From the NCBI GenBank assembly GCA_008690995.1, contig VRMN01000001.1:1674001-1738000 (forward strand): a stretch of 64,000 bases of DNA, read 5' to 3'. Both the position numbers and the translations under genes were made by a program. This document shows, piece by piece, positions 55,032 to 63,663 of the stretch; the stretch's first letter is position 1; each line of letters opens with the position of its first letter. The stretch is from Porphyridium purpureum. Its lineage: Eukaryota; Rhodophyta; Bangiophyceae; Porphyridiales; Porphyridiaceae. Below the pieces are notes generated by a model. That model was not told where the DNA came from and made no database searches. It was given only the letters and a program-made list of their open reading frames with translations.

Positions 55032-55853
55032 ATGTCTCCACGTGCACGGCAGACGGATGTGGCACTCGGAACGAGAATGTGTGCGTTCTTCGTGGCGATT
55101 TGCTCGGACAGCGTGCCATCCCGTGCGCTGTATCAGAATCTTTGCGCTCGCATTGCTCTCAGGCCATGGACACGCCCGCACCGTGGTTCATGCGGCATGC
55201 CGAGGCTACGCTGCGCAGAGGGTGAAGGCGAGGCGCTTCAGCATACGGCGACGCATCGCGTCGTGCAGGATGAGGCGACCCCGATGTCCTCGCCGCGGTG
55301 GCTGCTTATGCTGCCCAACATCCTGACGTGGTTGCGCGTGCTTGCCGTGCCGGGCCTTGTGGTGCTGTTTTTCGCCAACAAACCATTTTCGACCGTTGGC
55401 TGCAGCATTTTGTTCGCACTTGCGGGCATCACAGACGCGCTAGACGGCAAGCTGGCGCGGCACTTGCGGGTCGAGTCGGCTTTTGGTGCATTTCTCGACC
55501 CGGTCGCGGACAAATTGATGGTATGCACCGCTCTTGTGCTGCTCACGAGCACTTCGACTAGCCCTCACATCGCTGTAGCGTCGGTCTTGATCGTGTGCAG
55601 GGAGGTATTTATTTCAGCGCTCCGCGAGTGGATGGCGTCCATTGGGAGCCGTAGCAAGGTTGCCGTGGGCATCCAGGGCAAAATCAAGACCGTTGCGCAA
55701 ATGGTGGCACTGACTGCGCTGTTGTGGAACCCAACGCCGAACCACGGATCGCCTTATTTGTGCGGTCTCGTGCTTCTCTACATTTCGGTCTTTTTCACTC
55801 TTACCTCGGCGGCCGGATACGTGCAAGCTGCACGCAGTGATATCTCGAAGTGA
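55032..55853 (+). CDS. pgsA: Organellar CDP-diacylglycerol-glycerol-3-phosphate phosphatidyltransferase (PGP synthase)
   Basis: The CDP-alcohol phosphotransferase motif D(x2)DG(x2)AR(x8)G(x3)D(x3)D is intact (DALDGKLARHLRVESAFGAF then LDPVADK), with LPNILTWLRVLAVPGLV before it, as in PgsA. It has five to six hydrophobic helices. The enzyme makes phosphatidylglycerol phosphate, the precursor of PG (essential in thylakoids) and cardiolipin. From ATG 55032 there is a ~90-residue Arg/Ser/Ala-rich leader, so import into plastid or mitochondrion is likely; 273 aa in all. It lies tandem downstream of eIF1A. Confidence 0.9.
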   Translation: MSPRARQTDVALGTRMCAFFVAICSDSVPSRALYQNLCARIALRPWTRPHRGSCGMPRLRCAEGEGEALQHTATHRVVQDEATPMSSPRWLLMLPNILTWLRVLAVPGLVVLFFANKPFSTVGCSILFALAGITDALDGKLARHLRVESAFGAFLDPVADKLMVCTALVLLTSTSTSPHIAVASVLIVCREVFISALREWMASIGSRSKVAVGIQGKIKTVAQMVALTALLWNPTPNHGSPYLCGLVLLYISVFFTLTSAAGYVQAARSDISK

Positions 55854-55936
55854 AGCCAGAGCACCAAAACCAAACAAGATTGGCGTCTCAATGTTACATA
55901 GATCCGACCGACCTCATGTCGAAGTTCGTTTTTCTT

Positions 55937-55939
<3 letters not shown>

Positions 55940-55973
<34 letters not shown>
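55940..55973. repeat. (TC)n microsatellite
   Basis: About 17 TC units downstream of PGP synthase in a short convergent intergenic space. Confidence 0.9.
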
Positions 55974-55976
<3 letters not shown>

Positions 55977-56062
55977 TGAACTCTAATGCGCTAAAATCAT
56001 TCCTACAAGTTTCTTCCTTGCCCTTCGGAAAAGTGAAGCGTCCACTGCAGGCCTGCGTTTAT

Positions 56063-57490
56063 CTATGAGCGCTCGCCACTTTGATAACGTCGCGGGGTCG
56101 CCCAGTCGCCACTGGCGGGATTTTTGGAAACGCCACCTCCCATCCTTCTGTATTCCACTACTATGGGGTGGTTTGCAAACGGACCGTCAGCCACGGATCC
56201 GCCCGCATGAGCTTCTTTTGCTCTCGTCGCGCTCGCAATGCTATCCATGTAGACAAAAGCAAAACCCTTTGCGGGTCTGAAATCGACTTTTTTCACCTGG
56301 CCAAACCTCGCAAAGTGCTCACTCAGGTTCCTGTTAATTTTTGCCGCACCTTCCAAGTGGACAGCGGATTTCGCCTCTGGTGGCAGCTGAGAGACCCATA
56401 GTACTGCCGTGGGCACATCCGCGACCGGCTGCGAGACCGCCGCTGCGGGCGCTCTGAAGCCTGAGTGTGAAGCCCTACTTGCAGATTTTGCAGTGGGCGT
56501 TCCTTCGCGTGGAGCAGTCTCCGACACAGCAGGAGTTGGACCCGCACCTTCCTGAGGCGACGCGTCCGTCGGCTTTAGGAGCGACGCCCACGAGCTCTTC
56601 GCGGGACGCTTCTCTGGTTTTGCCGGAAGAAACTCTGAAGGCGCAGCAGTGGACTCCACGTTATTCTCTTCACCTGCCTCGTCCTCGGCAATGCTTGGGA
56701 CATTCTCAGCAGCACCAACATGCTCCAACTGCTCACCTGCTCTGTGTGGCATGCTCACATCCGCGGTTTTAAGAATCTTGTCTGGTGCTGATGGGTCCTT
56801 TCTGTCAATAAAGGGCGTTGAGTCGCGCGCCGCTGGAGCAGCCGCACGGTCTTTCTCCAACGAGTTGATAGGACCGAGGAAAACAGCACCGTCGATCGTA
56901 GCGCCTCGCACTGACGAGTCATCCAGCTGCGCCGTTGCTGTGCCAGCAGAAGCGCGCAATACAGTGAGCACATCGTTCAGCACATAAAAATTCATTTGCA
57001 CGCCCGACTCACCCTGCTTCGCGAGCATGAAAGTCTGGACAAAGGGTTGGCTGTCGATATCTCCTGTGACAGAAATACAGATCCCGCCATGAGCTGAGGG
57101 CTGGAATGATACAGTGTGCAGGCGCACAACGCGGTGAGAGTACGGTAGCTTATCGCACACGCTTTTCACCTGGCTGGCCCCCTGCGCGACGACGACGGAC
57201 GGCGGCTGCGTATTTACATTTGCGTGCAGCACGTGTGAGTCTTCCTGGTAAAAGCCGTCCAGCTCATCAGAGCGCTGGGTGAGCACCAAGTAGTAGAAAT
57301 GCAGAAACTTCTGCACGACGACTTTGACGATGTTGATGTGCTGCGGCGCGTACGAGCCTGTTTCCTCCTCGCGCTTGACCTGTCCAGCGGACGCGCTCGC
57401 GCCAGTTTCCCGCTCTGGATCCGCGCCAAGCGCAGACCCAGACTCCGCAAACTCACGAGGCGCCATCGTGCTCGTACTCGCCGCGCGCAT
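56063..57490 (-). CDS. G3BP/Rasputin-like protein: NTF2-like and RRM domains
   Basis: The 475-aa protein begins with a short disordered leader. Next is an NTF2-like domain (FLHFYYLVLTQRSDELDGFY, the 'FV..YY..L...P..L..FY' signature, and VQTFMLAKQGESGVQMNFYVLND), a long Pro/Ser/Ala-rich acidic linker, and a C-terminal RRM (AVLWVSQLPPEAKS, GFAFVYMDS). It ends with an Arg/Gly-containing tail. G3BPs nucleate stress granules and bind mRNA. Plant G3BP-like proteins share this layout. The start is ATG 57490; a second Met follows eight codons later. A (CA)n run abuts the start upstream. Confidence 0.88.
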   Translation of the reverse strand: MRAASTSTMAPREFAESGSALGADPERETGASASAGQVKREEETGSYAPQHINIVKVVVQKFLHFYYLVLTQRSDELDGFYQEDSHVLHANVNTQPPSVVVAQGASQVKSVCDKLPYSHRVVRLHTVSFQPSAHGGICISVTGDIDSQPFVQTFMLAKQGESGVQMNFYVLNDVLTVLRASAGTATAQLDDSSVRGATIDGAVFLGPINSLEKDRAAAPAARDSTPFIDRKDPSAPDKILKTADVSMPHRAGEQLEHVGAAENVPSIAEDEAGEENNVESTAAPSEFLPAKPEKRPAKSSWASLLKPTDASPQEGAGPTPAVSETAPREGTPTAKSASRASHSGFRAPAAAVSQPVADVPTAVLWVSQLPPEAKSAVHLEGAAKINRNLSEHFARFGQVKKVDFRPAKGFAFVYMDSIASATRAKEAHAGGSVADGPFANHPIVVEYRRMGGGVSKNPASGDWATPRRYQSGERS

Positions 57491-57508
57491 TCTCTCTTGC
57501 GCAATCAC

Positions 57509-57535
57509 CACACACACACACACACACACACACAC
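57509..57535. repeat. (CA)n microsatellite just upstream of the G3BP-like start
   Basis: About 13 CA units, roughly 20 bp 5' of the start codon on the gene strand, so probably in the 5' UTR. Confidence 0.9.
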
Positions 57536-57682
57536 CCCACACGCCTCCTGCGGACCAAACGTCCTCCCTCTCCTAGTTCTTATCCACACAAGCCACGGGA
57601 CGACACCAAGTTTGTAGCCAGAGGCGAGTTTAGTTAGTGAAAACTGGTCACACGCATACGCGAGAGAGAATCAAAGGAACAT

Positions 57683-58198
57683 TCAAAAGGAGTCCGAGTC
57701 GGCCGCCTCGGAAGCGGACGACTCGTGCGCGGCGGCTGTCGCGGCTCGGTCGCCGGCTAGCCAGCTCTGCTCTTCGTCCGAGTCGAGTGACAGGTCTTCG
57801 TGATGTTCATCGCGCTCCTGTGAAAGGTATGCGCCCAGCGAGCTCTCAGAGTCATCGCCTTCCTCGTGCGAACTCAACCGCGCGTCCGAGTCAAGGTCGA
57901 GCGCGGCCGCCGTCCTGCTTGTGCTCACCGCACGTCCACCATTGTTTCCAAGCTCTTGCGGCCCGCGAACCTGTCGCAGCCCGAGCACTGCCGGCACTGG
58001 TGCCTCTCGAACGCGCCGAGCCTCAGCCGCAGTCACGTGTTCCAAACGTTGTACCTCGTCTAACATGCCAGCGCGCAGCGCGACCTCATTCATGCCCGAA
58101 GTAGTTCCCAGTCCACCGCGCGCGCCCGCCCGGGAAATATACTGACCTGCGCTTGTCCCGACGGCCAGCCGGGGCACGTTCCACGTCCCCGTACTCAT
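57683..58198 (-). CDS. Hypothetical protein with acidic Ser/Asp-rich C-terminus
   Basis: From ATG 58198 (MSTGTWNVPRLAVGTSAGQY) the 171-residue frame has a helical middle part (GMLDEVQRLEHVTAAEARRV) and an acidic Ser/Asp/Glu-rich tail ending in SEAADSDSF, like casein-kinase-2-type phospho-acceptor regions. No family was recognised. The frame is open upstream of this ATG but the region there is the short divergent promoter to the next gene. Confidence rests on composition and placement only. Confidence 0.4.
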   Translation of the reverse strand: MSTGTWNVPRLAVGTSAGQYISRAGARGGLGTTSGMNEVALRAGMLDEVQRLEHVTAAEARRVREAPVPAVLGLRQVRGPQELGNNGGRAVSTSRTAAALDLDSDARLSSHEEGDDSESSLGAYLSQERDEHHEDLSLDSDEEQSWLAGDRAATAAAHESSASEAADSDSF

Positions 58199-58335
58199 CG
58201 TCACAGCTCGCACAATCTCTGCACGACTCGTTGTCACAACTTTGACAACTGCTGGCTTGCGAGGTGGGAGAGTTGAAGTGGTGGAGAGAGAAACATTGGA
58301 ACGGGTGCCGGAGGATAAGTTGGTCGTCAGACGGC

Positions 58336-58998
58336 ATGGCATTCGTATCGGGCAAGTCAGCTTTCGCGGAAGGACCGCTGTGTCACGCTGGTGCCGGAGG
58401 GAACCATGCACGACGTCGTTGTCTGGTCAGGAAGGCTAGGTATTCATCACGAGCTCCCAGCCGCGTGGCGTTGAAGAGCAACAGCGATGCAGAGCCAGGG
58501 GACGGGATGGATGCGGGCAAGAACCAGCCCAACAATGCGCTCGGCGTGCTGCGGAAAATGCACGTCAAAATCAGCGACAACGGCTTTCTCCGATACGGGT
58601 ATGAGCTGGGAGCGTTTTGGCAGGACCAGCGCAATGACGCGTTGCTCGATGGTGTCACTGAGAATATAGTGCGACAGGGAGATACGGCAGGTGGATCGGA
58701 CAAGCTAGTTGCTTGGTCGAGCGAAGTGGAAGAGAAGAGAAAAAAACTCGAGAAGGAGACAGACCTGCTGAAAACCCAAACGGACGAAGAATGGAAGGCA
58801 CTAACGGATACGCTTGACTTGTTTGGACAGCTGTTAGGCGTTAAGTTTGTGGAAGGCAAGGACAAGAACTTGAATACTGCAGGCAAGCTGCTACTCGCGT
58901 CCGTGTTTGTGATGCCTTTCTTACTCGTGTGGGCGGCGTCGTTCTTTCTTTCCCGGGCACTCGCGCCTCTACTAATGTCTGATCCACTCGATCTGTGA
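58336..58998 (+). CDS. Putative plastid tail-anchored coiled-coil protein, unknown
   Basis: The 220-aa protein starts MAFVSGKSAFAEGPLCH and continues Arg/Ala/Ser-rich to about residue 50, as in a rhodophyte plastid transit peptide. A soluble part (VLRKMHVKISDNGFLRYGYE) follows, then a charged coiled coil (VEEKRKKLEKETDLLKTQTD) and one TM helix near the C-terminus (LLLASVFVMPFLLVWAASFF). The family is not recognised. Start ATG 58336. It is divergent from the hypothetical gene at 57683 with 137 bp between starts. Confidence 0.6.
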   Translation: MAFVSGKSAFAEGPLCHAGAGGNHARRRCLVRKARYSSRAPSRVALKSNSDAEPGDGMDAGKNQPNNALGVLRKMHVKISDNGFLRYGYELGAFWQDQRNDALLDGVTENIVRQGDTAGGSDKLVAWSSEVEEKRKKLEKETDLLKTQTDEEWKALTDTLDLFGQLLGVKFVEGKDKNLNTAGKLLLASVFVMPFLLVWAASFFLSRALAPLLMSDPLDL

Positions 58999-59069
58999 AG
59001 GGCAGATTTAATGGCTCTTGACTTTCTAAAACACGCCGTTTCGTCTCCCGCCTCAAGGACTCTGTCGAC

Positions 59070-60497
59070 TCAGGCAAGAGCCTTTTCGAGACCCTCCTGG
59101 AAAGAATCAAAGGTCTGAGTGGATACCTGGAGGTCAAATCGCGCGCCACGGCGGTAAAGCAAAAACTGAGGCACGTCGCGCACATTGAGAAACTTGGCAG
59201 GCTCCTTGTCGCGCCCAATCTCTAAGAGCCCAAATTTGGCGTTCGGGTGTGCCTCGGACAGTTCACGTGCAATAATTTCAAACTGCGGCTTGATGATTTT
59301 GCACCGCTTGCAGGACGTTGCGCTTACAAACAAAAGAAGCGACTCGTCATTGTCGGCAAACTCGTTATCCTCCAGCAACGTGCTTAGTCCCGTCATATCA
59401 GTCACTCGCGAAACAATAGATTCCGAAAACTCTTGCTCCTCGTCTTCTTCCCCTTCTTCTGGCTCATAAAACACAGCGCTTCTCACGACACCTGGCGCGT
59501 CATCACCCTCCGAGTCGCTTGTGTCCCCCCAGACGCTGGGCGCCGGAAACCCGTACCGCTCGCCACTGTCTGTATCTCGCGGCCAGGTCGCAGCCTCCAG
59601 GACTGCGCCCATAGACGACAGCTTGGTCGGGATGCGTGATAAGGCGTCCAAGTCCACTCTTTCAAGTACGGCTGCCACCACATCGCTCCACTGCTGTTCC
59701 GTATTCACCTTGCCTGTCCTAGCTTCACTGCTGCTGCGAGCCTTGGAGCCAAGCAGTCCGTCCTCGGTGGAGCCCTTGAGCGCATACGGCATGATGGACA
59801 AGTAGCGAGCGCCACGAGGCAGCGCGTTGATGATTCGCGCGTTCTCCTCCTCGTCCGCGAGCGCGTCCAGCACCGCGTCGTACGACGAGCCCTTGAGCTC
59901 ATCGGACCACGAAACCTTTCGAGGATCGATCACGGCGTCCGCACCCAGCTTTAGCAGCGCAGAGCCGTCGAACCCGATGCGGGTGGCCGTGGTCACGCAC
60001 ACGACGCGTGCGCCCAGCCGACTCAATGCGTGCACGGCGAAGCACGCGCCGGGGGAGTTTGCGCCACCGATCACGACGACTCTGCGTCCGCGCCACGCGA
60101 GCAGCTCGTCCACCGTGGCAGCCAACCGTCCGAAAATGTCGACGGCCAGGTACACGAGCAGCGCCAACCGCTCGGCGCCGAGCCTTTTCGCAGCGTCGTT
60201 GTGCGCGCCCAACCCAAACTTCCGCACGTACTCGGCATCGACGCCGCCCATATCTGTACCGGATCCACCTGTCACAAGCGCGCAGCCCAGCTGTGCGTCA
60301 CCCGCGTCGGCGCAGACGAGCCAGCTCGACTGGGAGCTGGGCAGCGCCGCCTCACTCGACGCGGCGGGACTGCGCACTCGGAAGCGCTGCACCTGCACAC
60401 CGCTCCCACTCACCACGCCCACCATACATCTGGCGGAACCGCGCGCGACCCGCACACCCCCATGCCCTTCCACTCCTCCTCCCACGCCCACAAACAT
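59070..60497 (-). CDS. Fusion of an MDR-type NAD(P)-binding domain and a thioredoxin-like domain, plastid-targeted
   Basis: An N-terminal ~55-residue Gly/Val/Arg-rich leader (MFVGVGGGVEGHGG) looks like a transit peptide. Residues about 60-300 contain a Rossmann fold of the medium-chain dehydrogenase/quinone reductase type: RRVVVIGGANSPGACFAVHAL, then KLGADAVID, and YDAVLDALA. An acidic linker follows. The C-terminal ~100 residues are thioredoxin-like: LLLFVSATSCKRCKII with redox Cys396 and Cys399 (CKRC instead of CGPC) and the cis-Pro loop VRDVPQF. Closest known relatives of such a fusion are cyanobacterial or plastid NAD(P)-binding proteins, from memory. Start ATG 60497, 475 aa. Confidence 0.78.
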   Translation of the reverse strand: MFVGVGGGVEGHGGVRVARGSARCMVGVVSGSGVQVQRFRVRSPAASSEAALPSSQSSWLVCADAGDAQLGCALVTGGSGTDMGGVDAEYVRKFGLGAHNDAAKRLGAERLALLVYLAVDIFGRLAATVDELLAWRGRRVVVIGGANSPGACFAVHALSRLGARVVCVTTATRIGFDGSALLKLGADAVIDPRKVSWSDELKGSSYDAVLDALADEEENARIINALPRGARYLSIMPYALKGSTEDGLLGSKARSSSEARTGKVNTEQQWSDVVAAVLERVDLDALSRIPTKLSSMGAVLEAATWPRDTDSGERYGFPAPSVWGDTSDSEGDDAPGVVRSAVFYEPEEGEEDEEQEFSESIVSRVTDMTGLSTLLEDNEFADNDESLLLFVSATSCKRCKIIKPQFEIIARELSEAHPNAKFGLLEIGRDKEPAKFLNVRDVPQFLLYRRGARFDLQVSTQTFDSFQEGLEKALA

Positions 60498-60670
60498 CTT
60501 CCTTTCCCTCTCTCCCACTCTCCCGTTCTCTCCCTCTCCCTCTCTGTTTCACCACTTCTCAATCGCTGTCAAAACGGGCTCAGATATTTTCCCTACACAA
60601 TTACGCCTTGGGGGTGTGTTTTTTTTCATATCAAAACCGGTGTGATTTTATAGAAAGTGGCGGTTGAGCA

Positions 60671-60696
60671 CTGTACCTCATCCGTTTCACGCTGTA
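60671..60696. promoter_or_regulatory. Two CTGTAC words, 20 bp apart
   Basis: CTGTACCT (60671) and CTGTACTT (60691) in the same orientation are two helical turns apart. The pair lies about 175-200 bp upstream of the MDR-thioredoxin start codon. Confidence 0.4.
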
Positions 60697-60769
60697 CTTC
60701 GGTGGTTGCGTGGTCTGAGCCGGAGCTGGGACGCGAGAGACCGAGGTCCATGCCATGCAGTCAGCACAC

Positions 60770-60815
60770 ATGTGGCATACTTGTGACTTGCTTGTGGCAT
60801 CCATGTGGCATCCAT
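60770..60815. repeat. Degenerate tandem (TGTGGCATxx) words
   Basis: TGTGGCATAC, TGTGGCATCC and TGTGGCATCC occur within about 45 bp, the last two adjacent with CA between. A small imperfect repeat about 105-150 bp upstream of the C2H2 start. Confidence 0.6.
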
Positions 60816-60919
60816 GTGCGTGCGTCAAGTGGGAGAGACAGCAACGGCGAAACCGGAGCCTGGACAACGTGAGCTTGGCGCCGGCTCGGAAGAGCGTGGT
60901 GCATGTTGGTGGGTCATAG

Positions 60920-62563
60920 ATGGATGGTGAACGTTATGGGCTTGCGCAGATGGGACATGAGCGTGCAACTCGTAGTGGAGGGGGGTCTGCGCATGCCGCT
61001 GACCCGTTCACGTTGGACACGAGTTTGTTGGGCAGCTCAGATACTCAGTCTGTGCGGGAGGTGTGGAACTATGTGTGCAGAGTCATGTACGCGGAGCCCT
61101 TTCGGAGCTGGCTGTTCTGTTCCGAGCAGAACTCGTTGCCCTTCCTGCCGCCAATGGCGCAGGTCGAAATGGGCGTCGTGCTCGATAGCGTTTCGAACGA
61201 CGCGAACGACGATGTCGCTGAAGAGCAGCAGCAGGTCCTCGCGCCGCCGTCTCAAGGCGCCGACCAAGTGCCGGACTTTTTATTCGTTCCATTTGTGTTT
61301 TCAGAGGCCGGCTGCATGGGCGTGTATCGCTCAAAGTTTGGGCTCTTGCCCTTGGAATTGATGATGCCGGACCTTGAGCTCACGCAGAATAGTTTCGGTC
61401 GTTTCGTTAGCCTCATTCCCCACGACTTGTGCGCGGGCCATATTGGTGTAAGATGGGTGGCAGACAATGTCGCTCGCATCATGTTTGCGGGGATTCATTC
61501 GGAACACCGTCATTTTACCTACGAATTTATTGTGCGCGACCCGTTGGTCAGGTGTGAACGTTTGTTTGCCGCTGTGCTGGAACACGCGGGGCCACCCTGC
61601 GATTTTTGCTATTGGAGAGGTATCTCCTCCTGCCAGTGTCCACGGCCACTGGTGTCGCGCTTGTCGCGGATACTCGCACAAAGTGTCGTCAACCACGAGC
61701 GCCGCTCGTGGACGCGCTTTGCTGGCATGGTGATCAGTTCGTGCCGAAAACTGGCACAGCAAAGTTTCGCGGTCCAGGTTTTGGACAGTGGGTGGCAGAA
61801 TGCAGCGCCCAAAGTCCACGTGGCGGTCACGCCATTGGCCACGCTCATGGGTACCGTTGACACAGACACCAGACGACATTCCTTGCGCAATGGCTTCTTC
61901 TCGCCGCTCCTGGACCGTGTGGGGCCAGGGATGAGTTTACTGACCGGTGCGAAAAGAGAGGAAGGGGTCCCGTCCGTATCTATTCTGACGAGCGAGAAGT
62001 ACCAAGAAAAAAGTAAGTCTGCGTCGGACCCAAGACAGCCACGGAGTCTAACCGCAGAGGGCGAAGTGGAAGCCTTTGATTCGGTCGATGAAGATGACGC
62101 ATCATCCCATCGCGAGTGGTGCGCCGCCGCAGAGCAACCGCTCGAGCATGCAGTTGATGCATCGCACGAAAGAAAGTCGGTGGCGATTGATGATACCCAT
62201 GCGGATGTTATTGAGGGAAAGCATTTTGATCGACTGCCCGCGGACGCTCCTGAAGTCCTGCAGGCCGAAAACAAGCGTTTCAGATGCTTGCTTTGTAACA
62301 CTAGGTACAGACGTCTGAACCACGTGAAAGTTCATGTGCGCAGCATGCACTTGCATCATAAAGATGCGATATGCGGAAACTGCGGACGAGGCTTTTCCTG
62401 TCGCGGCAACTTAAACCAACATATGCGCCAGGTGCACTGCAACGATCGACCCATTCCATGCGTGCATTGCCAGAAGAGTTTCAAGGTGCCTGCTCGGCTC
62501 AAGGCGCACATGCAGCGCGTGCACCCAACAGAATTATCCCAGAAGGAAACATTGTACAGGTAG
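60920..62563 (+). CDS. C2H2 zinc-finger protein with three C-terminal fingers
   Basis: The 547-residue protein has a long N-terminal region (about 1-330) with scattered Cys/His and a folded look but no known domain, an acidic/Ser-rich part, and three C2H2 fingers at about 452-540: CLLCNTRYRRLNHVKVHV, CGNCGRGFSCRGNLNQH and CVHCQKSFKVPARLKAH, each ending in a second His. The two linkers differ from the TGEKP type. It probably binds DNA; no target can be named. Start ATG 60920. Confidence 0.75.
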   Translation: MDGERYGLAQMGHERATRSGGGSAHAADPFTLDTSLLGSSDTQSVREVWNYVCRVMYAEPFRSWLFCSEQNSLPFLPPMAQVEMGVVLDSVSNDANDDVAEEQQQVLAPPSQGADQVPDFLFVPFVFSEAGCMGVYRSKFGLLPLELMMPDLELTQNSFGRFVSLIPHDLCAGHIGVRWVADNVARIMFAGIHSEHRHFTYEFIVRDPLVRCERLFAAVLEHAGPPCDFCYWRGISSCQCPRPLVSRLSRILAQSVVNHERRSWTRFAGMVISSCRKLAQQSFAVQVLDSGWQNAAPKVHVAVTPLATLMGTVDTDTRRHSLRNGFFSPLLDRVGPGMSLLTGAKREEGVPSVSILTSEKYQEKSKSASDPRQPRSLTAEGEVEAFDSVDEDDASSHREWCAAAEQPLEHAVDASHERKSVAIDDTHADVIEGKHFDRLPADAPEVLQAENKRFRCLLCNTRYRRLNHVKVHVRSMHLHHKDAICGNCGRGFSCRGNLNQHMRQVHCNDRPIPCVHCQKSFKVPARLKAHMQRVHPTELSQKETLYR

Positions 62564-62672
62564 CATTCGAAGAGGGCGAACATCATGGTCCCGTTTTGAT
62601 TTTCTTCATCGCCTGCGCTCCAGGCGGCGTAATTTCTTGAGGGCCCTGCTACTTCTTCGACTCAAACGACGT

Positions 62673-63503
62673 CTACCGAGTCCCGCAGAAGCAGAAAAGT
62701 ATACCTGTACCGCAAAATATCAAAAAAATACGCGCTCCAACGTCGTTCGGCGTCAGCAAAGCTTGCTGAGCAATCTCATCGGCAGCTGAGGCAGCAGAGA
62801 ACGCCTCATCAAGCCAGCTCCGGTAGGACATGCAAAGGCCACGAGTGGCGGCCGCTGTACGAATGCGATCCAAATACGTTTCGCTCGGTTTCAAATCCAC
62901 ATTGGTGCGTCGCCACCACGAGGATACAAAGGCAACCGCCTCCATCTCTAGATCAGAACCATACGGCCGTACAGCAATCGTTTGCAGGATATACCCACCC
63001 TCTTTCTCCGCATGAAGCGCGATTTCTCGCTTCGACACAGGCACAAGGATTCCGTGCGCTTCAGGGTGCAATATTTCGTCTGACGTATTTTGTGAGCTCT
63101 CCAGCGTCTCAATCGATGCGTACCCTCCTTTCACATTGAACTTGAGTGTTCGGCCGATCGCCGTGGCGCGCAATGCTCTCCGACCACCGCCGCGTGTCTC
63201 GTAAATTCCACGACGGCGCCAGACTGATGGAGCGAGAAGGGCACCGTAACCGAACAGAAACTTGTCGCCCTCCTGCCAGCCGCAGCTTTCTTTAACCTCA
63301 TCGAGAGTCGTTGGAACAACCTGCTCCTGCGTCACATCCTCACCTCTCAAACCAGCGAAGCGACAAAGCCTCCGACCAGTCCAAGAAGGATGCCTGGCCC
63401 GTCGTCCCCCTGCGGATGACCGCAGAGGAGTGGGCCGCTGGATTGCAGCCGATCTGTACGCATAGCATGGCCACAGCAGGGGCGGCGTGGCCAGATTCAA
63501 CAT
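62673..63503 (-). CDS. GGCT-fold (gamma-glutamylcyclotransferase-like) protein, possibly organellar
   Basis: The GGCT-like fold is seen in FLFGYGALLAPSVW (the YG.L motif), GYASIE, AHGILVPVSKREIALHAEKE (the 'GVLY.V....L..LD..E' block with its Glu) and LKPSETYLDRIRTAA, which resembles plant GGCT-like proteins. The N-terminal ~60 residues are Arg/Ser/Pro-rich without acids, as in an organellar presequence. It is the second GGCT-fold gene in the window but is not close in sequence to that at 17701. Start ATG 63503, 276 aa. The substrate is unknown. Confidence 0.65.
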   Translation of the reverse strand: MLNLATPPLLWPCYAYRSAAIQRPTPLRSSAGGRRARHPSWTGRRLCRFAGLRGEDVTQEQVVPTTLDEVKESCGWQEGDKFLFGYGALLAPSVWRRRGIYETRGGGRRALRATAIGRTLKFNVKGGYASIETLESSQNTSDEILHPEAHGILVPVSKREIALHAEKEGGYILQTIAVRPYGSDLEMEAVAFVSSWWRRTNVDLKPSETYLDRIRTAAATRGLCMSYRSWLDEAFSAASAADEIAQQALLTPNDVGARIFLIFCGTGILFCFCGTR

Positions 63504-63663
63504 GTGGAACGCAGGCCAGCGACATGGAAGCTTGGCGAGGGTTTCACTTCTAAAAGCGAACGCTTCTACAAAAATGGAGCAAGGCGCACATGGAACAGAT
63601 TCCGATCACTTTCACTCTGTCCAACATCTACTGCCTACCCTCCGACCGCAATCACTGTTTTAC

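Larger units (their letters stand above)
60498..60919. other. Divergent promoter region (422 bp)
   Basis: This space lies between the MDR-thioredoxin gene (-) and the C2H2 gene (+). It holds CTGTAC words at 60671 and 60691 (20 bp apart) and four TGTGGCAT-like words between 60771 and 60815. Confidence 0.55.
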
